A DNA stretch of 64,000 nt from Aphelidium insulamus (lineage: Eukaryota > Aphelidiomycota > Aphelidea > Aphelidiaceae): the NCBI GenBank assembly GCA_036784855.1, contig JAZDSV010000031.1, forward strand, positions 124,001-188,000, in the 5' to 3' direction. Each line of letters starts with the position of its first letter. Position 1 is the stretch's first letter. The position numbers and the translations under genes are program-made. The notes under the pieces were generated by a model. That model was not told where the DNA came from and ran no database searches. It saw only the letters and a program-made list of their open reading frames with translations. This document shows, piece by piece, positions 11,337 to 22,642 of the stretch.

Positions 11337-13232
11337 ATGGCGCCGCCGCGTAAACGCCAGCGTACGCTCATTCTTTGGCGTATTTATCACATATTCATTT
11401 CTTTACTAGGGAAATCCAAGTCCGCAAACGACGGGCACACTGAACCGCACACCAAGCCGAGCGACGACTTCGCACTGTCTCTTGAAGTCGCGGCCTCAAA
11501 AACTGATGCGCACGGCTCGTGTTCTAGCTTAGTTGACTCTAGTGACCAGCCGATACGTAGTGAGAAAATTTCTATCCCTTTGGAAAAATGCTACGATGCC
11601 GGCTCCAAGATCGTTAATGACTACAATCCCGAGGAGGGTATGCGCGAATGTAATTACGGTAACTATCTTTGACGCACTGTAGACGCGAACATCAAGTTTG
11701 AAAAATTTTCCGATCTTCCATTGAGTGAATCGACTTCTAAAGCGATAGAAGATATGGCTTTTTCAAAAATGACGGAGATTCAGGCACGCTGTATCCCGCC
11801 ATGCATGACGGGGCGAGATATTTTGGGCGCGGCTAAAACTGGCAGTGGAAAAACGCTCGCTTTTCTCATCCCAGCGGTTGAATTACTAAACAAGCTCAAG
11901 TTCAAGCCACGAAATGGTACTGGAGTTATCGTGATTGCACCTACTCGCGAGCTAGCCCTTCAGATTTTCGGCGTGGCGCGAGAGTTGATGAAGTACCATC
12001 AGCACACCTTTGGAATTGTTATGGGAGGTGCAAACAGGAAGGCGGAAGCGGAAAAGCTTCAGAAGGGCGTCAATCTGATTGTGGCAACGCCGGGACGACT
12101 TCTAGACCATTTGCAGAACACGCGCGGATTCATTTATAAAAATTTGAAAATCCTGGTCATTGACGAGGCCGACAGATGTTTGGAAGTCGGATTCGAGGAA
12201 GAGATGAAAAAAATTGTGGACATTCTTCCAAATGGTAAGCTCAACATGTTTTATTTGTAGTAAACTTAGCTGTCCGCAGAACGACAAACTTTGCTATTTT
12301 CGGCTACGCAAACTACCAAGGTGGAGGACTTGGCCAGATGCGCACTAAACAATGCTCCCCTATACATCAACGTTCACGAACACATGGACACTGCAACGGC
12401 TGAGGGGCTCACGCAAGGTTACGTAGTTTGCGCAGCCGAGCACCGATTTCGCCTATTGTTCACGTTCTTGAAACGAAATCTGAAGAAGAAGATCATTGTC
12501 TTCTTCTCGTCGTGCAACTCTGTCAAGTATCACGCCGAGTTATTAAATTATATCGACATTCCGGTGCTGGACTTGCATGGTAAACAAAAGCAACAAAAAC
12601 GTAGCAATACATTTATCGAGTTCAAAAATGCGGAACATGGCGTAATGCTGTGCACGGATGTGGCTGCTCGCGGACTGGACTTACCAGCAGTCGATTGGGT
12701 GCTACAGTTTGACCCGCCCGATGATCCCAAGGAGTATATTCACCGAGTGGGACGCACTGCACGAGCTGGTGGTCGTGGTAGTGCCCTACTGTTCTTGCTA
12801 CCATCCGAGCTAGGGTTTCTTCGTTACTTGAAGCACGCAAAAGTGCCTCTGAATGAGTATCAGTTTCCTGCATCGAAATTGGCCAATATTCAACTACAGT
12901 TGGAAAAGTTGGTGGAAAAAAACTACTATCTGCATCAATCTGCGCGTGAGGGATACCGCAGCTATCTGCAATCGTATGCCAGTCACAGTCATAAGCAGAT
13001 TTTTGACGTGAACGGACTGGACCTTCAGCAGGTTGGTCGTGCCTTTGGGTTCAGCGTTCCGCCGAGGGTCAACATCAACATTAATCTCAGCGGCAAAGAT
13101 AAAGTATCTCGGCAGCGCGATCAAAGGTATCGTCTCGACCAATTTGTAAATGATTTGACTTTGTGTAGGAATATTACAGTCTTCCGACCACGCGAACCTC
13201 AAGCCGCCAGCGATAGGCAGTGGAGCCACTAG
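11337..13232 (+). CDS. DDX18: DEAD-box RNA helicase DDX18 / Has1
   Basis: ATP-dependent RNA helicase of the nucleolus needed for 60S and 40S ribosome assembly. Five exons: 11337-11361, 11410-11637, 11683-12234, 12280-13126, 13169-13232 (571 residues). All helicase motifs are present in order: Q motif MTEIQ, Walker A AKTGSGKT (~residues 134-141), [19 protein letters not shown] (244-247), SAT (~275), [10 protein letters not shown] and HRVGRTAR (~423-430). The Has1-specific C-terminal region ([17 protein letters not shown], a final SDRQWSH) matches the family closely, separating it from other DEAD-box members. The last intron (42 nt, 13127-13168) has no in-frame stop, so unspliced RNA would add 14 residues. 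The stop is 62 bp from the RPB6 stop. Confidence 0.95.
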
Positions 13233-13294
13233 CGGCAACATGGCAAATTTCGGGTAATGATATCACAAATATCTAATAGAACCTAGTAGCGCAG

Positions 13295-13850
13295 CTATTC
13301 CACTATGAGCTCGTTGACGCTCCAATCTTCAAAGGTACCGTCGGGCATAAATCGGCGGATTGTTAGCGGAATACGGCGCTCGCGCATCTCTTTTATAGCA
13401 ATTTGAAAGGGATCAGTTTCCCCTTCCAACTCCACCATTACCGGAGCATTCATGCTATGTACAGTGTGCAGCTTGAGTAAATTACACCGTGTGCATGGAG
13501 ATATTTACCTGATTTGCAATGCACGCGTACCCAATATTCGCGCTCTTTCGTACTTGGTCATGTAGGGAGTCGTAATGCGTTGTGCAGGCATGACCGAACC
13601 ATCAGGGTTGGCATCAGAAACTACGTCAAAACCGCCAACGTCCTTCCCATCGGCAACCGCGTCGTTGGCATCGATAGCATCGTCGCCCTCATTCAATTCC
13701 AGGTCCTCATCGAAAGGCTCCTCCAAATCCATGTCATCGTATCCATTCTAGAACACGATCGTAAGTATGGCATTAAGATCAGCGACAGGGAGTACACAGC
13801 AGCCGGAGCCACCGTACCAGGCCGGCCGCATTGTCGCCATCGTCGTCCAT
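13295..13850 (-). CDS. POLR2F: RNA polymerase subunit RPB6 (RPABC2), shared by Pol I, II and III
   Basis: Common subunit of all three nuclear RNA polymerases, stabilising the assembled enzyme and the clamp. Three exons, right to left: 13850-13818, 13747-13509, 13454-13295 (143 residues, between the human and yeast lengths). The N-terminus is acidic ([10 protein letters not shown] and [18 protein letters not shown]). The conserved core [20 protein letters not shown] crosses into [19 protein letters not shown], and the C-terminus carries [12 protein letters not shown] and EDWSVNEL. Introns are 13748-13817 and 13455-13508. It starts 96 bp from the divergent PRIM2 gene. Confidence 0.95.
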
Positions 13851-13946
13851 TGCGCGCAGGGGAAGTAAAGAACGAAGCAAGAAAAAAAAAGGAGAGAAAA
13901 TAAAATTGGATCCAATGCTTGTTTCAATTTGAAACGAATTCGCAGC

Positions 13947-15887
13947 ATGGAAGCGCCATTACTCCGGCAGCCAGCGCATATAGCTGGCGCACAGTCTAGT
14001 CGAGCGAGTAAATCCAGTAAAAGTTATACGACAAGTCGATCTACATTTGGAAGGACGGAAGTGGTGGTTAAATATCCGCATAGAATGTCGATGTATACCC
14101 AACCACCAGACCTGGAAGTCAGTGTGGAGCAGTTTGAACAGTTTGCGCTGGACAGACTACAAGGAAAGTATGATTTATTGTGGAAACATTCTGTACGGTG
14201 ATGCAGTTCTAAAAACGATCGAGTCTGCGCAATTAAGAAATCTCGGCAATAGCCCCAAGGCTGCGCTAGACGGCGGAGAAATTGAAGTATTGCACGACGT
14301 AGTCGCCAAAGCTCTTCGACAGAATAATCTCGCACTGCGATCTGCACCGGAAAGCTCAGAAGGCTTATTAACGGCGGATGTGGTAGCTCATCAGGAGGAA
14401 CGACTGAAGGACTGCATCAGTCACTTTATTCTCCGCCTCGCTTTTTGCCGAAGGTAATACGCTCGCATGACGTACATTTAAATCATGCCCGTTGTCGTAG
14501 TGAAGAACTGCGGCAGTGGTTTGTACGCATGGAAACATCATTATTTAAGTATCGCTGGGAAATGTTGTATCGCGACGAGCGCGCTAGCTTCATTCAGCGT
14601 TTCAACTTTAGTGCAATCGACCGATCCGAAAAAGAACTGATTGCTTCTCACTTGCGTGCCACCTATGTTAACGCAGATATAGTCGATAAGGAGCTTTTCT
14701 TTAAGGCAAGTCACATCTGATATTCAGCGAAACTGATCAGCTCTTTAATTTTAATCAGGTTCCGTTTGAATTGGTTCCTGACCTAGTAGCGAAACGAGAT
14801 GTTTTCATACTCGACGGATTCGCCTATGTGCCTCAGAATGGTCTGATTTCTGTTGTTATTGTTGAATTCAAAAATCACCTAATGGAATCACTGGAGGTGC
14901 GTTGCTGTTTGGTGCATTCGTGGTGGTTTAATTTTCAGGGAGCTGCGAAAGCCTTGCCTCGTATGGATGACGACGATCGTTTGAAACCGCTTTTGGCTAA
15001 TATGTCAAAGAACAGTTTTAGCTCCGAATTTAATGCAGACTCGGCCACTTTAGCTGGTAAAGTAGGACATTCAGACATTGACAAGGTATAAAGATGCTGG
15101 ATGTAAATTTCTTTCCTCACCGTTGCAGCTCACGACGCACTTTCCACTGTGTATGAGTCATCTTCATTCGCAGCTGCGACGCCAAAGTCACTTGAAGCAC
15201 TTTGGCCGTATCCAGTATTCCCTATTTTTAAAGGGATTAGGTTTATCGCTTGAAGAAGCGCATATATTTTGGCGTAAAGCTTTCAGTAAACTCAGCGACG
15301 ATCAATTTCAAAAGGGCGGCTATTCGTACAATATTCGGCACAATTACGGACAAGAGGGAAAACGAGCAAATTACACGCCATATAGGTGTGTCAAATATAT
15401 TTGTGCTTGCGGCGGGCATCAATGTAATCGATACGCAGTTGTATGAAAATCATCACAACCAATCCACCGTCACATGGGGACAGTCATGGGTGTCCTTTCA
15501 AGCACTTTAGCGCCGAGCCGTTAAAACAGTTGCTTTGCTCGCACGGCTTGAACGATGGTAACTCCCGCGAGGTCATGGAATTGGCGAAAGCCGGTCATTA
15601 CCAAGTTGCTTGCACTAAACATTTTGAACTGACCCGAGGTAGCTCTGCAGTTTGTTATGCAGCAATGATAAATTTAAACATGGTTAGGCAAATATAATCC
15701 GCATGCATCTGGCGAGAGCCAGCAGGGCGAAGTGACCGGAAAGCACAACATGATCGACACAATTTCACACCCTAACGAATTCTTTGAAATGTCCGTCAAA
15801 GCTGCGGGATTGAAAGAAGAGCAGCAAGAGAATCGAAATAATAATCTTGACAAGAATGAGCTGAACAAAGTTAATGTCCCGGTGTAA
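13947..15887 (+). CDS. PRIM2: DNA primase large subunit PRIM2 (Pri2)
   Basis: Large subunit of eukaryotic primase, which with the small subunit and Pol alpha makes RNA-DNA primers for replication. Eight exons: 13947-14163, 14207-14453, 14501-14705, 14759-14896, 14939-15085, 15129-15385, 15439-15638, 15688-15887 (1611 nt, 536 residues). The N-terminal domain has SHFILRLAFCRSEELRQWF and LDGFAYVP. The C-terminal iron-sulfur domain keeps all four cluster cysteines at about residues 325, 405, 422 and 462, with spacings of 80, 17 and 40 exactly as in the human protein. Two junctions are odd: intron 3 (14706-14758) is GC-AG. Intron 1 (14164-14206, 43 nt) begins GAAAGTATG where GTAAGTATG is expected, giving a GA-AG intron or a single-base change. 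No other donor keeps the conserved VLKTIES block in frame. Confidence 0.93.
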
Positions 15888-16207
15888 GCACATATCTACT
15901 TATTGTGCGTTTCAAATAAAATGACATAACAACGCGCTAAATCGCGGGATTGGGCGCGCCAATCCGTTGTTTTGTGTGCCAACCCTGACCTTGCCGCTGG
16001 AAGCAAAAATCAGCGATATGTCGCCCATTTCGCTGATTTGTGCGTGGTTTTGCACGGCAATCGATCAAAATCGTTGATATCAACGAATTTCGTGGTTTTA
16101 TTAATTGTTTGATGCGTTTTCACCAACTCACATATCGCGGATTTAGCGCCATAGTGATCGAGCGCTCACAGCTCCCATTCTATTCACAGTTATTCACGCG
16201 TTCACAT
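15888..16207. other. Intergenic spacer between PRIM2 and a transposon remnant
   Basis: There is no supported gene. An AATAAA-like signal for PRIM2 lies near 15916. The stretch includes TTGGGCGCGCC near 15951, which also occurs near 46286 upstream of the 569-residue gene. It may be the border of a mobile element, but no terminal inverted repeat could be confirmed. Confidence 0.4.
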
Positions 16208-16618
16208 TCAATACATCTCGTAGGCTTGCTCTATTGTGTACTCGGTGGGTTTTAGTGGCATGTCTGGTACTTCACTACCTTTTCGCGCAAAGCTGAGAGC
16301 TTTAATATCATGTATTCTGGATAAACTCATGTAGTAGTGATCATGTAAAGATCTCAGTAGCAAGATGATTGAACATTTAATTAAGCTGGATAATGACTTG
16401 CCATTTATTCTCACAGGGCCTTGTATTGTGCAGGGTCCACTTCCATGTTCCAGCATCAGTTGAGCAACTGCACTGGCAACAACAGCACCATCCACTGCAC
16501 CAGCACGAGCAGCATTGGAAACACCACAGGCGTCTCTAGTACCGGCCCAAGCAATGGCACCAGCATTGTCGCCAGCATCCGGCGGCGGCGTCACCAGCGG
16601 CGACTGTATTATTGGCAT
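16208..16618 (-). CDS. Unidentified Ala-rich reading frame beside the MULE remnant
   Basis: I do not recognise this frame of about 136 codons. Its first third is Ala/Gly-rich (DAGDNAGAIAWAG), the middle is Ala/Val-rich, and the end contains PLKPTEYTIEQAYEMY. It lies just downstream, on the same strand, of a MULE transposase fragment. It could be the remnant's 3' exon, but no donor-acceptor pair I tried joins the two in frame. It may equally be non-coding. Confidence 0.2.
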   Translation of the reverse strand: MPIIQSPLVTPPPDAGDNAGAIAWAGTRDACGVSNAARAGAVDGAVVASAVAQLMLEHGSGPCTIQGPVRINGKSLSSLIKCSIILLLRSLHDHYYMSLSRIHDIKALSFARKGSEVPDMPLKPTEYTIEQAYEMY

Positions 16619-16689
16619 GCATTTCGTTGTTTTAGTGAGGCAAAATCGTTGGTGAAACAGGATTTTTTTTTCTTCAAATTATTTGAAAT

Positions 16690-17645
16690 GCACAATAAGT
16701 ACCGCGGCTCCAGCGCCACATCCACCTGCATGCAGAACGTCTTCAGCGCCTCCAGCACGTACTTGTAGTCGTCCTCGGTGTGCTTGCTGGTGATGGCCGC
16801 TGCCAGTAGGTGCATTGTGCCGCCCATGTCCACAATGCCCACCAGTGTCACCGTGTAGTTGCAGCTGGACACCTTCATGGTCGAGTCCATGCACAGCACC
16901 ACCGGCATGCCGCTCTCGTTGGCCGCCCGGAGCTTCTGCACTAGCGCCTTGGATGACCAGATGATGCGCAGTGGGTCGTCATCGCTGCCACTGCCCACTT
17001 GCAGCGCATTCCCGCGGCCCAGCTCTCCAATGACCGTTGGGCGACTCTCTGCGACATTGTCCACCTCAACATACTGCTGGAGCAGTGCCTCTACGTCCCC
17101 CACGTTGTTGGAGCGTAGCTTGCGACGTTCACTGCATAGGAGGTCATGTGACATAGATGCATTGCTCTGTACTAACCGTGCCAGGAAGTTGGTCACCTGC
17201 TTGTACGTGGGCTTCTGCACTACAGCCGGCATGTTCTCAATGACCAGCTGCATGTGCATAGGCTTGACGTGGTTGTCGGTGGCAAAAATGGCCATCATGG
17301 CCTCACGTGCCGCATGGCTCAGCGTGCGCTGTTTCTCCATCCCGGTGTGTATGTGCTCCAGCTGACGCACTTCCAGCGTGACCTGGTGATATATTAACTG
17401 CATGCATAGATGCCGATGGGTGGATATATCTGGGATACCTTGCCGCCGCGACTACATACTAGCAGGACGGCATTCCAGCCACCGTCCTCGCAGTCCGAAC
17501 AGACGAGGTACTTGCGTACTGCCTGGTGCCATGCATCATGTGCCTCACACTTGCACGTGACAGTCGGGTCGGTGCGTACAATGAGTACTTCGCAGTTGGC
17601 AAAGGTCTTGGCCTGCTCTACAGTGTCAAACTGGTGTCTGTTCAT
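16690..17645 (-). pseudogene. Mutator-like (MULE) transposase fragment
   Basis: Partial DDE transposase of the Mutator superfamily. Two exons, right to left: 17645-17439 and 17397 to about 16690, joined by a clean 41-nt intron (17398-17438). Exon 1 encodes a Cys/His-rich segment (CKCEAHDAW, CSDCEDGGW) that could bind zinc. Exon 2 carries the start of the MULE catalytic domain: WSSKALVQKLRAANESGMP, then CMDSTMKV with the first catalytic Asp, NYTVTLVGIVDMGG and the AITSKHTEDDYKYVLEALK segment. The frame is lost right after that, so the second Asp and the catalytic Glu region are missing or unrecognisable. No terminal inverted repeats or target duplications were found. It is probably a dead remnant wedged between PRIM2 and VMP1. 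Confidence 0.55.
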
Positions 17646-18040
17646 GGCGTCGTGGTGGCTCTGTACTAGACAAGTCTCAGGTAAAGTAAATGTGGTGTGG
17701 GTGTGTGTGAGGCATTTGTGCAAACATATCACCAAATGGGCAATAAGCGGCGCTATGCATATAAAAACAATATACAGTGCATTATAGCAGTTATATGAAC
17801 ATATATTGTGCATGTGAGATGGCATGGCTGATGCGGCGGTGGATATAGAGCTGAGGCTGCGCTGCGAAACACTTCCGGGCGGAGGAAAATACAGACCTGC
17901 GCAAACAAAGTGATGCGCAGATCTTCGCATCTGGAGCTGCGTTGGAGGAGTAATTACATGCGGCAGAAAAATACCAGCCATAACAAATAAAGATGCACTG
18001 TCAGTTTCACGCAATACATACATAACAAAGGGAACTCTAC
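17646..18040. other. Spacer upstream of VMP1
   Basis: An open minus-strand frame continues upstream of the MULE fragment through part of this stretch, but its composition is not convincing. The VMP1 promoter must lie here. No motif could be assigned. Confidence 0.3.
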
Positions 18041-19767
18041 ATGGAGCAAACGCCGGGTGCAAAAAGAAACCAGCGACCCCGCTCCACTAGCAGCACCAAG
18101 CGCGCCATCAACCAAGCTGTTCCTCCCTCTCCTTACCGCAGTGCTCAGTGGACAGTGAGCAAGTTGCGCAGCGAGTTACGCCAGCGGAATCTCTCAGCCA
18201 CCGGTCGCAAGGAGGAGTTGCTGGCTCGTCTGGAAAAAGCGCAGCCTACCGCCGATACACCCTACCGCGCGCCGGCAATAACGGAGTTGATGGAGTCTGA
18301 TGCGGAAAATGGGGAGTGGCTTACTAGGCGAGACAGAGGCAGGTCGCGAGCGCGACGACCTGATGAAGCGCTGGAGCTACTGAATTATCAAGGTATCATA
18401 TTAAGTGCACATAGTGTCCTTCATGAATTTTCAGAGAGTACCACCGGCGCTTCGCCAGTAGCGGGCCACGATGCGGATGAAATGACTCTGTGGCGATCCC
18501 CGTTATGGACTTTGCAATACTTTGTGCTGGCAATAATTGATCTTTCGCACGAGCTCGTTCGTTACTGCGCCCATCATCGTATAACGATTGCAACGATTAT
18601 GACTACTGGTTTTTTCTTAGTCGCGGCCCGTATGGTGAAAACTCCGTATCAAGGTTTCATAGTTGATCTTGAGGAAAGTTTTATCTGGTACTCAAAGTGG
18701 ATCATCTTTGGCATTGCTTCCTCCGTTGGCCTTGGTACCGGTCTACATACCTTTGTACTCTTTTTGGCTCCACTTATTGCGCGAATTACCATTCATGCAT
18801 ACAAGTGTGGCAGCCTCGAGTTTAGCATTCGTGACGATAAAAGGTAGTTTGAAACCATGCCATGTTGACGACGGGTAATGACATCCTTTTAGCTTCAATT
18901 GCAACGGTGGAGATAAGGTTCAAGATATTACTCTGTCCGGTATCTACTTCAAGGTGTTTTTTGAGTCCTTTCTTTGGGGCGCCGGAACAGCTATCGGTGA
19001 ATTGCCACCATATTTTGTTGCCCGAGCTGGTTAGTACAATTATTTTACTCTTGAAGACTCTAATTGCTAGCTGCACTTGCTGGAAAAGAAGATGAAGAAT
19101 TTAGCAGCATTGAAGAATTGAAGAACAAACCGAAAAAGTTGCTGTCCTATTGGGAGAGAGTGCAGCTATTCATGTTCTACATGATGCAGCGAATGGGGTT
19201 CTTTGGAATACTACTGAGTGCATCAGTACGTTATGCCGCATGTAGAAACATCTTGATTAATTAGATTCCGAATCCGCTCTTTGATTTGGCTGGCATTACT
19301 TGTGGACATTTCTTGATTCCATTTTCGACGTTTTTCGGTGCCACTTTTATTGGAAAAGCCTTGATCAAGGCTGCTATTCAGGTTTTTTCCTTGATATCAT
19401 ATCCCTGTTTAGTTAAAATTTATAGACTTGGTTTGTGATCCTGTTGTTTTCGGAAGAATCGATCTCCTGGTTCCTACAAGTGCTTGGAAAGTATAACAAA
19501 AGCTGGTATACTACCGGTCACGAATTCTTCATGCGGCAGAAATCTCAGTTTTCCCGTGAATCCCGCGGTGATTCCGACGGAAAAGGAGTGTCGTTGATCT
19601 CTTTGTTTTGGAATGGATTCATTGCACTTATGATCGCATACTTCCTGGCCTCGATAGTCCAGTCTTTGGCCGTAAGCAGACTGCGTAAAGAACGCCGCTC
19701 CGCTGCAAGCGAAGCATTTAAACGCGAAAATGTTCGAAGCCGCCTACGCAAACGCGCTATCGAGTAG
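18041..19767 (+). CDS. VMP1: Vacuole membrane protein 1 (VMP1) with an N-terminal SAP motif
   Basis: VMP1 is an ER multispanning scramblase of the VTT/DedA superfamily needed for autophagosome formation and lipid transfer. Six exons: 18041-18392, 18435-18843, 18893-19029, 19071-19225, 19265-19381, 19426-19767 (503 residues; human is 406). Family blocks are clear: [81 protein letters not shown] and [15 protein letters not shown]. The extra N-terminal ~100 residues include a good SAP-type helix-extended-helix at about residues 37-67 ([19 protein letters not shown] then [12 protein letters not shown]). SAP motifs normally bind nucleic acid and are not expected on an ER membrane protein. The first intron (18393-18434, 42 nt) has no stop and keeps frame if retained. 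It is tail-to-tail with the exchanger gene (84 bp). Confidence 0.92.
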
Positions 19768-19851
19768 TCTACTTCTCTTCATTATAATATTATTTATCTG
19801 CGTCTTATTATCGTTAAATTTAATTGATTGCCGCAGGTAGTCTATTTAAAT

Positions 19852-22465
19852 TTACTTCCCATCTGATAATGTAGGCAAATGGAAGCTCAGCGCCGACATT
19901 ATTGTTGCTCCTCCGACGATTATAACGTACATCGATATGAGTGCCCAACCATAACCTCGCCTTATCTTGAATCCACATAACGGTATAGCCAAAAGAGAAG
20001 CAATTTGCATGGCCAACAGTCCGCTTGTCGTGATGAACAAATTAGTCGATAACGGAAACAGTTTGGGGGCCTCGTAAATGCCGAGCATTCCAGATACGCC
20101 CAGCACAATAAAAATGTTGAACATAGGCCCCGCGAAAGAAGCAGCGATTGCCATATTGGGATATCCCATTCGAGCCATGGTGATGTTGGAAACCAAGTCA
20201 CCGATCGAGTTGCCAATCGCATTAACAGTAACGCCGAGAATTGCCTCGCTGATATGGAGAATTTCACCGACGGCTTTAAGCAAACCGATCACTTCCGTAG
20301 CGACCAGATATATCCAAATAATGCCAATCACAAATCCAATAACTGAAATTATTGGACGGCGCCAAGGGACGATTACAGAATGCTCATTGCCAAAAGTTGC
20401 TGACATTGCACAACGTATCGGCGATGGGCGGCATATATAGGCAGTACATAGCACAGCCAAAATACCGATGAAAACACCCACCATCCAGCCTGGACAATAG
20501 AAATCGACAAGGTTTGCGTTCCACTGGCCAACGGCAAGAACAACGAACATGGGGGCCATGAAGCTTTGCATTATGAGAATATATCTCGCATACCAATTTA
20601 CCGATGCCTGCGGTGCATCCTTGTCCGTGACATGCTCAACGCCGTCAAAGTCGGTGATTGTCTCCTCCGCTACAATGCTTGTTAAGATGAGAGCAAGTCA
20701 ACTGCAACGCCGTACCGATTATAGAGACAGACTCTCCAGCATCATCACCAACAACAGGGACAGTCATGCCAAGGAGTGCACATGCAGGAACATTTATCAC
20801 CCCGACAATGCGACCAAGAACACCCAACTTTGGCCACGACAACGCAATCGGAAACAAATGCTTGCCGATCGTTTTTGCCACCACGAAACAATCGTGCCAA
20901 ATTTTTTTCGTTGATTTACAGGCGAGATACGAAGGTTGTTGTGATAATTCACCAAAAAATTGCTCAGTCTGTGCACTATAATCATTTTCGATATCTCTCG
21001 TGGCTCTTGTGTCGAATTTATCAAAACCTTCATTCGAATGACGCATTTCACTACGCCGCCGCGTTTCCCATTTATCAATTGACGCATCAAGAGCGCCAGT
21101 GTTTCCGGGCTGTAGAATCGAGCGGGAAATCCGTGTGTTTCGTTGCTGTGCAGTGTGTGATTGATCCCCGGCAAGTTTCGCGCAAGATTGAGTGCGCCGC
21201 GGCGCAAGCATTGCATTCTCCTGGTCGTGACAAGGGTAGTCAGAAAGTGTCGATGCGCTGGTAGAATGCGGCAGAGAATTTGCAAATCCCTCGACTTGGT
21301 CAGAGAGCATCGTGCTGCTGGCGATGATGATGCTTTTCTCAGCATTCTTGTTCGCTGGAGAAATTATATCGACACCCACATCCGCATCACAACTGATTGC
21401 CCGATGTTTTCGTCGTTTCCATCCCATGGCCACTACTATCACCGCATACAAACAATAAGCCGACAGCATTAATGCCCCCTGCCACCACCACATCTGACCA
21501 TCGAGCAGCATGACACCGACCATGAAAACGCTTATCAGCAAGAAAATTATATCGCGAAAGAAAATTCCAGGATCTAGCGAGACAATAGCAGGTTGCAAGG
21601 ACCCCGACGCATCGGCGAACTTTTGAGCCGTAAGCGAAACCACGCCCAAGACAGCGCCTCCGACAAACAGCCCGGCACCCATCATACTACCAAGAGCTAA
21701 CTCAGTAGCGTCAGCAGAATGCAGGGCAACGGCCGAAGAAAATAAGTCTGGCGCAGAATTTCCCAGCGCAAGAAGCGTGACCTGCACGGTATTAATTAGT
21801 TAGATAATCAATTAAATTATATTATAACTATTATAAAGTAAATACATAAAAAAAAACAATGAATTAATGAATATTATTAAATGGACACGCAATTTATACC
21901 CCGGCTATATCTTGCGGCAGCCCTAATGTATTCGATATGGTCGATAGGTTGGGGCAAAAGAATTCGGACGCGGCCGTGCCAATGAATACAAAGAGAAATA
22001 CAAGCTGGACCATCTGCAGGTACCATGAGTATCCATTACCACCCAGACATGAGTATCAACGGACGCTACCAATATCAATATAGCTAGCCATGACAAATCC
22101 ATTGGAGCCATTGTGCAGTAGTACAGCTGGAGATAGTTGATGGCGCCAGGAGAATTAGTCACGTCGCTGCAGTGGGTGCGCACGAAATCGCATCTCTCTT
22201 CCGCAGTAGCTAGGCGGTCAATGTTGGCACACTGCGCGTAAAAGTTTAGAAGCCATATGTGAGATTGCCTCACCTTGACTGCCGCGGGCGCGTCCTCCAC
22301 TGGAGCCGATTCCAGACATCCGGCATTGTGACTGAAAAGATGATCTGGACAGACTGCATGATACGACACGTTAGCTAAAACATCCTGGCGCGATGGTGCT
22401 GCAATGAGCGCGCTGGACGGTGCAGCGAGCCACAGCAGCGCAAACGTGCCAAAGATTATTTTCAT
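19852..22465 (-). CDS. Sodium/calcium exchanger of the NCLX / CCX type (SLC8B1-like)
   Basis: Cation/Ca2+ exchanger of the CaCA superfamily; animal NCLX exports calcium from mitochondria, and related CCX proteins act on other membranes. Five exons, right to left: 22465-22274, 22231-22070, 22013-21900, 21781-20716, 20669-19852 (783 residues). There is an N-terminal signal-like hydrophobic stretch (residues 1-20), then a Cys-containing lumenal segment typical of NCLX (ERCDFVRTHC). The first alpha repeat carries LLALGNSAPDLFSSAVALHS. A long hydrophilic loop rich in Ser and Arg follows. The second alpha repeat carries VNAIGNSIGDLVSNITMARMG. The intron at 22232-22273 (42 nt) has no stop. Whether this protein is mitochondrial cannot be judged; the signal-like start suggests the secretory route. 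Confidence 0.88.
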
Positions 22466-22642
22466 TTAACGAATCGTACTGACTAACGTACGCTGTAAAC
22501 ATACGCTGGCCGGCATTGATGTCTCCATACCCAGCGGACTCTCACCGCAAGTATAGAGATCCAATGTGGACACGTACTTTGTAGTAGTGCCCTCGCGCGG
22601 CCATTCCGACAAGCAACACATTGTCTTCATTGAAGACAAAGT

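Noticed and set aside
18041-18847. Mechanosensitive (MscS-like) channel as an identity for the membrane protein
   Set aside because: The downstream exons carry unmistakable VMP1/VTT motifs ([22 protein letters not shown]).
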